NCBI GenBank assembly: GCA_002451155.1
Contig: DKBG01000229.1
Span: 1 to 27,384 of the forward strand
Reading direction: 5' to 3'
DNA length: 27,384 bases
Source: Ignavibacteria bacterium UBA6906
Lineage (GTDB): Bacteria; Bacteroidota; Ignavibacteria; UBA10030; UBA6906
In this document: positions 23,075-27,384 of the stretch, piece after piece
How the letters are laid out: each line of letters starts with the position of its first letter
Position numbering within the stretch: the first letter of the stretch is position 1
Notes under the pieces: model-generated
The model's input: the letters and a program-made list of their open reading frames with translations, nothing else
Told to the model about the DNA's origin: nothing
The model's database searches: none
Translations under genes and position numbers: made by a program

Positions 23075-24262
23075 TCAGCGACGGTTACGTGGTACGGAAG
23101 ATTGAGTGAACGGACCCCGTTCGAGGGTGAAAAGCATGCCAAAGGCGGCAAGAATGCTCATTCCGGCGCCCACAAAGAATGGTGCTGCTGGTCCGGCGAG
23201 GTCCCAGAGGGAGCCGGCGATGAGAGAAGCGGGCAACAGTCCTACTCCCACGAGGGTGGCATGCAATCCGAGGGCGGACGCCCGTTGTCCTCCGGGCGCC
23301 AGATCCGTGATCAGGGCACGTTCGATCCCTTCTGTGAGAGCGCTGTAGAGTCCATACGCTACGAAGACAGACCAGAGAATCCAGTCGGGCGAGGATGGTG
23401 TGGCAAACGCGATTGTCAGGTAGACCGCTCCGTAGACCAGGTAGCCGGTCACCAGAAGCGTTTTTCTCCCGATCCGGTCGGACAGTCGACCCGCGGGAAG
23501 AGAGAGGAGCGCATAGGAACAATTATACGCGAGATAGAGAAGGATAACGTTCGCCGGACTGAATCCGATCTCGTGTGCCCGCAGGAGGAGGAAGGCGTTG
23601 GATGAGTTCCCCAGGCTGAAGAGGAACACGATCGCCAGAAATCCCTGCAACCGTCCTGGCAGAGTCTTCCACTGAAAGCGCGGAATGGATGGAGTTTCCT
23701 TTTTCTCATGAGCGGATTCCCGGATGGCGAAGAGGAGGAGGACCCCGAGCGCCGCAGGGAGCAGGGACCAGAGGAAGACCGACCGATAATCAGAGTCAAG
23801 ATAGAACAGAAACGCGTATGCCAGGAGAACCCCGATGGCGGCTCCCAGAGTATCCATCGATCGGTGGAGGCCGAATGCAAAGCCTCGTTTTCGCGGCTCG
23901 ATGCTGTCCGCAATGAGCGCGTCCCGAGGAGCCGTTCGGATTCCTTTACCGAGTCGGTCGATGGCCCGGCCGCCAAGCACCATACCCCAGGATGTTGACA
24001 GTGCAAGGAGGACCTTTCCAGTGGTTGACGATGCGTACCCGAGGATCGCAAATGGCTTTCGAGCACGAAGCTTGTCTGAGAAGCGGCCGGATACAACCTT
24101 AAGCAAACTGGCCAGACTTTCTGCGATGCCCTCGATGAGTCCCAGGGTGGCCGGTCCGGCCCCCAGGGTTGACGTCAGGAAAAAGGGCAGAAGGGGATAG
24201 ACCATCTCTGTGGAGATGTCGGTCAGGAGGGAAGTCAGGCCGAGGACGATGATATTTGACAT
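23075..24262 (-). CDS. MFS transporter
   Basis: A 395-aa major facilitator superfamily permease with about 12 hydrophobic segments. The first half carries the motif RLGKGIRTAPRDALIADS, typical of a widespread group of uncharacterised MFS proteins, and the second half a motif-A loop GRLSDRIGRKTLL. An N-terminal LLTDISTEMVYPLLP segment also marks this group. The ATG at 24262 follows AGGAG. The substrate is unknown; efflux is the usual guess and is not supported here. It starts 41 bp after the DinB stop and ends just before the next operon's promoter. Confidence 0.9.
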   Translation of the reverse strand: MSNIIVLGLTSLLTDISTEMVYPLLPFFLTSTLGAGPATLGLIEGIAESLASLLKVVSGRFSDKLRARKPFAILGYASSTTGKVLLALSTSWGMVLGGRAIDRLGKGIRTAPRDALIADSIEPRKRGFAFGLHRSMDTLGAAIGVLLAYAFLFYLDSDYRSVFLWSLLPAALGVLLLFAIRESAHEKKETPSIPRFQWKTLPGRLQGFLAIVFLFSLGNSSNAFLLLRAHEIGFSPANVILLYLAYNCSYALLSLPAGRLSDRIGRKTLLVTGYLVYGAVYLTIAFATPSSPDWILWSVFVAYGLYSALTEGIERALITDLAPGGQRASALGLHATLVGVGLLPASLIAGSLWDLAGPAAPFFVGAGMSILAAFGMLFTLERGPFTQSSVPRNRR

Positions 24263-24303
24263 TCACTCCTCGTGAGATCGGGGATCGGAATGAGATGTTC
24301 CGC

Positions 24304-24807
24304 TTAGACAACCGGGGGTGTCATTCCGAACGCGGCCCATTCCTGCCGCGCTGGTCCGTACAGACCGGGGACATCGAGGCCAGCCTGACGCATCAACACT
24401 GTCATTTGGGCGCGATGGTGGGTCTGGTGGAGGACGAGTGCCATGAGGGTCTTCCCTCGTGACCATCGCTCTCCATACATCTCGTCCTCCTGGAGAAGGG
24501 AGGCATCCGTCCATTTCGTTGTCACCTGCTCGAGGAGCGAGATGGCGGCCTCATTGTATGCGCGAAAGATCTCTCTCGCCGTCAATGGCATCGGAGCCTC
24601 CTCCGCCGGGCCCGCGCAGTGCAGCCCGGTTTTTGATGCCATTTCGGGAATTGTCGTCACCAGGTGCCAGGCAAGTCGACCGAGAGTGCGGTACTCCGGT
24701 CCCACCATCTGTGACAGGGAACGGTCCGGAATGTGCTTGAGGATCTTCTGTGTCGATTCCAATTCCTGCGACCAGAGGTATTCAAAATCGAGAATTGTCC
24801 GAAGCAT
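24304..24807 (-). CDS. DinB-like four-helix metal-binding protein
   Basis: A 167-aa protein of the DinB/YfiT superfamily, four-helix bundles that bind a divalent metal with three histidines; some members are thiol-dependent S-transferases. The candidate ligands are H48 (LAWHLV), H127 and H131 (LHQTHHRAQ). The ATG at 24807 is preferred over a TTG 36 bp upstream because GGAGAGGG precedes it and the family begins at MLRTILDFEYLW. The C-terminal VPGLYGPARQEW segment is common in the family. It is probably co-transcribed with the MFS gene. The substrate is unknown. Confidence 0.87.
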   Translation of the reverse strand: MLRTILDFEYLWSQELESTQKILKHIPDRSLSQMVGPEYRTLGRLAWHLVTTIPEMASKTGLHCAGPAEEAPMPLTAREIFRAYNEAAISLLEQVTTKWTDASLLQEDEMYGERWSRGKTLMALVLHQTHHRAQMTVLMRQAGLDVPGLYGPARQEWAAFGMTPPVV

Positions 24808-25320
24808 GTGAACCCTCTCCGTATCTGTGTGACCATATGACAACCGTAGCGTCGCCGTCGGGCTTCATCCTCCGGATCCGGCGGAGCGAGATCGCACGGC
24901 GAGTGACGGATCTGCGTTCTCCCTGCCGGGAAGAGATGCCGTCGCGCCCGCGTGTCCCCACCAGTATTGTCCGGACGACCCCGAGAGCGAGAACATGTTC
25001 CACTGCCGGAAAGCCTTTGAGAATTCTCAACCAGTGGAAGTGTTCCGTGACGCCGGATGAAAGTCGAACCTTCGAACCAGTCGTGTTGCCTTCCGTGCCC
25101 TTCTGGAGTGCAGAGTGTGACCCTGGTGCGGCCGAGTGAATCGCCCGGATCTCCCCCGGGGGGTCCCTCTCGCGGTCAAGGGTGCTCACCGAGGTCCATG
25201 CACGGTGTTCTCGCCGGGACGCGAGGGATGCCTGACTGGGACAGGAGACCTGTCTTGTGGAACGCTCAAAGATACCGAGAGCGGGAAAGAAGCGCAATCG
25301 GCTCAAAATTCCCGGACGGT
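24808..25320. other. Gene-free stretch with nested palindromes
   Basis: These 513 bases between the DinB and Fpg-like genes have open frames on both strands but none with family resemblance, ribosome site or consistent codon use. It contains a perfect 14-bp palindrome TTGAGAATTCTCAA (25017-25030), flanked by TTCCACTG (24998-25005) and CAGTGGAA (25032-25039), which pair with each other, and a CCCCCGGGGG-type palindrome near 25156. It may hold regulatory sites or a decayed gene. Confidence 0.4.
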
Positions 25321-26178
25321 TTAGCCGTTCGGCGGGGTGGTCCTCCAATCGATGAAGGGGGTTCGCGTCGCAGGCTGGCAGACGGGGCAGAAGAAAACAT
25401 CGTATCCCCGGACTCCTTCCCTGCGGATAGTTGTCCCGCATCGCGGACAGGGTTCCCCCCGACGGTTGCGTACCCGCACATGCTCACGAACCTTCACGTG
25501 GATGGGTTGAGCAGCGTTCCGCACTTCTTGAATTCCCCACTGCAGAATGGTCCGAATAGCAGTGTACAATCTCCTGAGATCGTCCTCTGAACAGGTCCTG
25601 ACGAACGTCTTCGGGTGCAGCCTCGCCTCGAACAGAATCTCATCCGCATACGCATTGCCGATCGCACTGATCAGGCTATGGTTGTTGATAAACGAACGGA
25701 CCTGCTTGCCCGGATGTTCCCGGGCAAGAGCGAAGAAGCACTTTTCGGAGAACTCGGGTGAAAGGACGTCCACGCCGAGAGTCCGGTATGCCGGGATTCG
25801 GTCGAGATCATCCGTGGCGGCGAGATAGACCTTCGCCATCTTTGTCTCGTCGCACAGATTGAGGCGGGATCCGTCGCTCAGGGATAGCGACAAGCAAAGA
25901 GATCGCGCCGCCTTTTCGCCGGGTTTCTGATGCTGAAGGCGTCCGGCGAGCATGAGATTGATGACAACCTCGATTCCGCCGGACAGGGAGATCCGAATAA
26001 ACGGGCCCCTGACGGAGACATGGTGGATCTGCTTCCCCTGCAGTGTGTCGGCGGGGCTGGCGTGGACAAGTGAGCGGAGGATTACGGGTTGCGTGACGCG
26101 TAGGGTTCCAACGGTCACATGGTGAACGGCCGACTGAAGATAGGCCTGGATATAGAGCAGATCGGGGAGCTCAGGCAC
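25321..26178 (-). CDS. Fpg/Nei-family DNA glycosylase homologue with atypical active site
   Basis: A 285-aa member of the family that removes oxidised bases and nicks DNA. It begins at GTG 26178 with PELPD, giving the catalytic N-terminal proline and following glutamate. The helix-two-turn-helix is seen as SAIGNAYADEILFEARLHP, and the zinc finger is complete: C244, C247, C264, C267 (CPRC and CPVC). By eye, the lysine of the usual RGK/RAK motif (Lys57 in E. coli Fpg) is proline in VRGPFIR, and the arginine before the last CxxC pair (Arg258) is not in place. The DPRRFG region is also changed (DETKMAK). Substrate range may therefore differ. It lies 38 bp behind an unknown small gene. Confidence 0.87.
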   Translation of the reverse strand: MPELPDLLYIQAYLQSAVHHVTVGTLRVTQPVILRSLVHASPADTLQGKQIHHVSVRGPFIRISLSGGIEVVINLMLAGRLQHQKPGEKAARSLCLSLSLSDGSRLNLCDETKMAKVYLAATDDLDRIPAYRTLGVDVLSPEFSEKCFFALAREHPGKQVRSFINNHSLISAIGNAYADEILFEARLHPKTFVRTCSEDDLRRLYTAIRTILQWGIQEVRNAAQPIHVKVREHVRVRNRRGEPCPRCGTTIRREGVRGYDVFFCPVCQPATRTPFIDWRTTPPNG

Positions 26179-26216
26179 AGGTGGATTCCATGATGCGGCT
26201 CGTTCTTCGCCAACAG

Positions 26217-26618
26217 TCAGATGCCGGCTGGTCTGTCGATGTCCATCTCGAGGACGAGATTGGTGTTTGCATAGAGGACTTCCGAACTCCTGGAGGAGAG
26301 CTGGATTTCCCAGTCTCCCGCGATGGTTCTGGTCGTGGAACCGAAAAGCTTACGCATTCTCGATCCGGTGAACTTCTCCCAGAAGACCCAGCCGAAATCT
26401 GCGATCCCGTCGTGTAGATAGAAGGCGGGAGCCCGTTCGCCCGGCCGGACAGCGACGGCGTTCACCGTCGCTGGTTGAAATCCGTTTTGAATCAGGAGTT
26501 CACGAAACGTGTCTGACAGGTCGATGTTCCCGTACCTGAGATCATGGCGCGAGCGTTTCACGGACCGGCCCCGGACGATTTCCAGCAGGGCGTGCCGCAC
26601 GGCGGCAGTTGGTGGCAT
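26217..26618 (-). CDS. Uncharacterised small protein
   Basis: I do not recognise this 133-aa protein. It has no signal peptide or membrane helix; it is a soluble, mixed alpha-beta sequence with a basic N-terminal quarter (RGRSVKRSRHDLRYG), a tryptophan-containing middle (DFGWVFWEKFTGSRMRK) and a C-terminal strand-rich end. It starts at ATG 26618 with no obvious SD. The 38-bp gap to the Fpg-like gene suggests co-transcription. Its codon use looks like the neighbours', so I believe it is a real gene. Confidence 0.6.
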   Translation of the reverse strand: MPPTAAVRHALLEIVRGRSVKRSRHDLRYGNIDLSDTFRELLIQNGFQPATVNAVAVRPGERAPAFYLHDGIADFGWVFWEKFTGSRMRKLFGSTTRTIAGDWEIQLSSRSSEVLYANTNLVLEMDIDRPAGI

Positions 26619-26875
26619 GGTGCAATGTACCGACCGGGGATCCGATTTTCAAGGCATTGAATCTCGTCCGGACGATGCTATCTTACCGTCATTGATGCCA
26701 AGAGGCGCCTGTCGGTTTTGCCCCCTCAGGTACATTGCTGGCTGCATCAGCGGACCTCTCTTCAGTGTTCTGGCGACGTGTATGCGGGAGGCGTGTCCGC
26801 TCTTCGCGGCCGGGCAATGGGGAATGTCCGGAGCGCACTACTATCGACTTCCAACTGGCGGCGGGGAGGATACAC
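26619..26875. other. Divergent upstream region of the unknown gene and the deacetylase gene
   Basis: No supported gene is here. A plus-strand promoter-like pair TTGAAT (26657-26662) and TATCTT (26679-26684), 16 bp apart, would give the deacetylase a leader of about 185 nt. A minus-strand pair TTGAAA (26652-26647) and TACATT (26629-26624), 17 bp apart, would start transcription almost at the unknown gene's ATG. Both are weak. Confidence 0.3.
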
Positions 26876-27384
26876 ATGGACAGTCTCGGATTCATCACTG
26901 ACGAACTTTTTCTAGAGCATCGCCCTCCTGCGGGCCATCCTGAGCGGCCAGAGCGTCTTGAAGGGCTGGTGATGCATCTCCGGGAGAGTGAACTCTGGAG
27001 GCAGGCGCGACATATTTCCGCGCGGCCCGCGGAGATTGAGGATCTCCTGCGCGTCCACAGCGAGGCGCAGATCAGGGCGGTGGAACGGGTCTGTGCAGGT
27101 GGTGGGGGACTGCTTGACGAGGGTGACACGTTTGCTTCCGAGCGCTCGTTTGACGCAGCCCTGCTGGCGGCGGGAGCCGTGGTTACCGGAATTGAGGCTG
27201 TCGCAGAGAACAAATGCTATTCGGTCTTCTGTGCCGTGCGTCCGCCCGGCCATCATGCGGAGCGCGATCGTCCCATGGGATTTTGTCTTTTCAACAACGT
27301 TGCAATTGGAGCGCGATACGCACGGGACCGGATCGGGTACGATCGCGTGGCAATTCTTGACTGGGATGTTCATCACGGCAACGG
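26876..27384 (+). CDS. Histone-deacetylase-like (AcuC/acetoin utilisation) family protein, 3' end outside window
   Basis: The first 169 residues of a class II HDAC-like amidohydrolase, a zinc enzyme that removes acetyl groups from lysine, polyamines or other amines in bacteria. The ATG at 26876 has GGGGAGGA (26863-26870) before it. Early residues HRPPAGHPERPERL (15-28) are the family start motif. The catalytic histidine pair is H126-H127 in RPPGHHAERDRP, followed by GFCLFNN and DWDVHHGN, where D164 and H166 should bind zinc. The window ends just after that motif, so the last zinc ligand and tyrosine are not visible. The true substrate cannot be inferred. Confidence 0.93.
   Translation, partial: MDSLGFITDELFLEHRPPAGHPERPERLEGLVMHLRESELWRQARHISARPAEIEDLLRVHSEAQIRAVERVCAGGGGLLDEGDTFASERSFDAALLAAGAVVTGIEAVAENKCYSVFCAVRPPGHHAERDRPMGFCLFNNVAIGARYARDRIGYDRVAILDWDVHHGN

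Noticed and set aside
25041..25140. GGTTCGAA-like sequence suggesting a tRNA T-arm
   Set aside because: No matching acceptor stem or anticodon arm can be folded around it on either strand.
24782..25441. 219-aa minus-strand open frame across the gap before the DinB gene
   Set aside because: It overlaps both well-supported neighbours in other frames and has no family pattern, low-complexity Arg/Ser-rich content and no ribosome site.
26696..26901. Cysteine-rich 68-aa plus-strand frame before the deacetylase gene
   Set aside because: No SD before its ATG, and it overlaps the deacetylase start in another frame. It has several cysteines but no metal-binding pattern I can name.
1..27384. CRISPR array, transposase, phage or toxin-antitoxin genes
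   Set aside because: I looked for regularly spaced direct repeats and for the typical protein motifs and found none.

Overview
The window is a dense stretch of chromosome from a bacterium, probably a free-living, environmental diderm. The evidence is two predicted lipoproteins with lipoboxes, several exported or membrane proteins, clear Shine-Dalgarno sequences before many genes, and sigma70-type promoters (TTGACA, 16-18 bp, TATATT). These signals argue against typical Bacteroidia, which mostly lack SD sequences and use a different promoter. The gene mix (type I QueF, DhnA-type aldolase, PKTIDND-type phosphofructokinase, LemA plus HtpX-like protease, DUF1028, histone-deacetylase-like protein) would fit an uncultured FCB-like or deltaproteobacteria-like lineage. 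No marker gene here settles that, so it is a low-confidence guess. I see no phage, transposase, CRISPR array, tRNA or rRNA.

Left region (1-4.1 kb, visibly richer in A+T than the rest): the end of a SpoIIE-type PP2C phosphatase, then proC. A long inverted repeat (1667-1720) separates these from the minus-strand pair of a class I fructose-bisphosphate aldolase and a family 2 glycosyltransferase, the latter interrupted by one in-frame TAG. About 780 bp without a convincing protein gene follows. Its second half is full of hairpins and ends in a strong rho-independent terminator (4082-4119), which suggests a structured non-coding RNA. A cold-shock protein gene with its own terminator closes this part.

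Middle region (4.6-15.2 kb): a nitrilase-family amidohydrolase; the queF-yhhQ queuosine pair; a thioredoxin-fold lipoprotein; the lemA-M48 protease pair; two large neighbouring plus-strand genes (825 and 938 aa) that share a TPR-like module and near-identical promoters, the second carrying a very long charged coiled coil; and a CDP-alcohol phosphatidyltransferase.

Right region (15.2-27.4 kb): pfkA alone on the plus strand, then minus-strand genes. From one well-formed promoter (23034-23062) an apparent six-gene operon runs alpha/beta hydrolase, DUF3052-like/YdeI-like fusion, DUF1028 protein, a shortened Rho factor, a zinc metallopeptidase lipoprotein and an AlkA-like DNA glycosylase. Further right are an MFS transporter, a DinB-like protein, an atypical Fpg/Nei-family glycosylase, an unrecognised small protein and the start of an AcuC/HDAC-family deacetylase cut by the window edge.

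Most genes are housekeeping or stress-related. The items most worth a second look are the paired coiled-coil/TPR genes, the Rho variant inside a mixed operon, the hairpin-rich RNA candidate before the cold-shock gene, and the Fpg-like protein lacking expected active-site residues.
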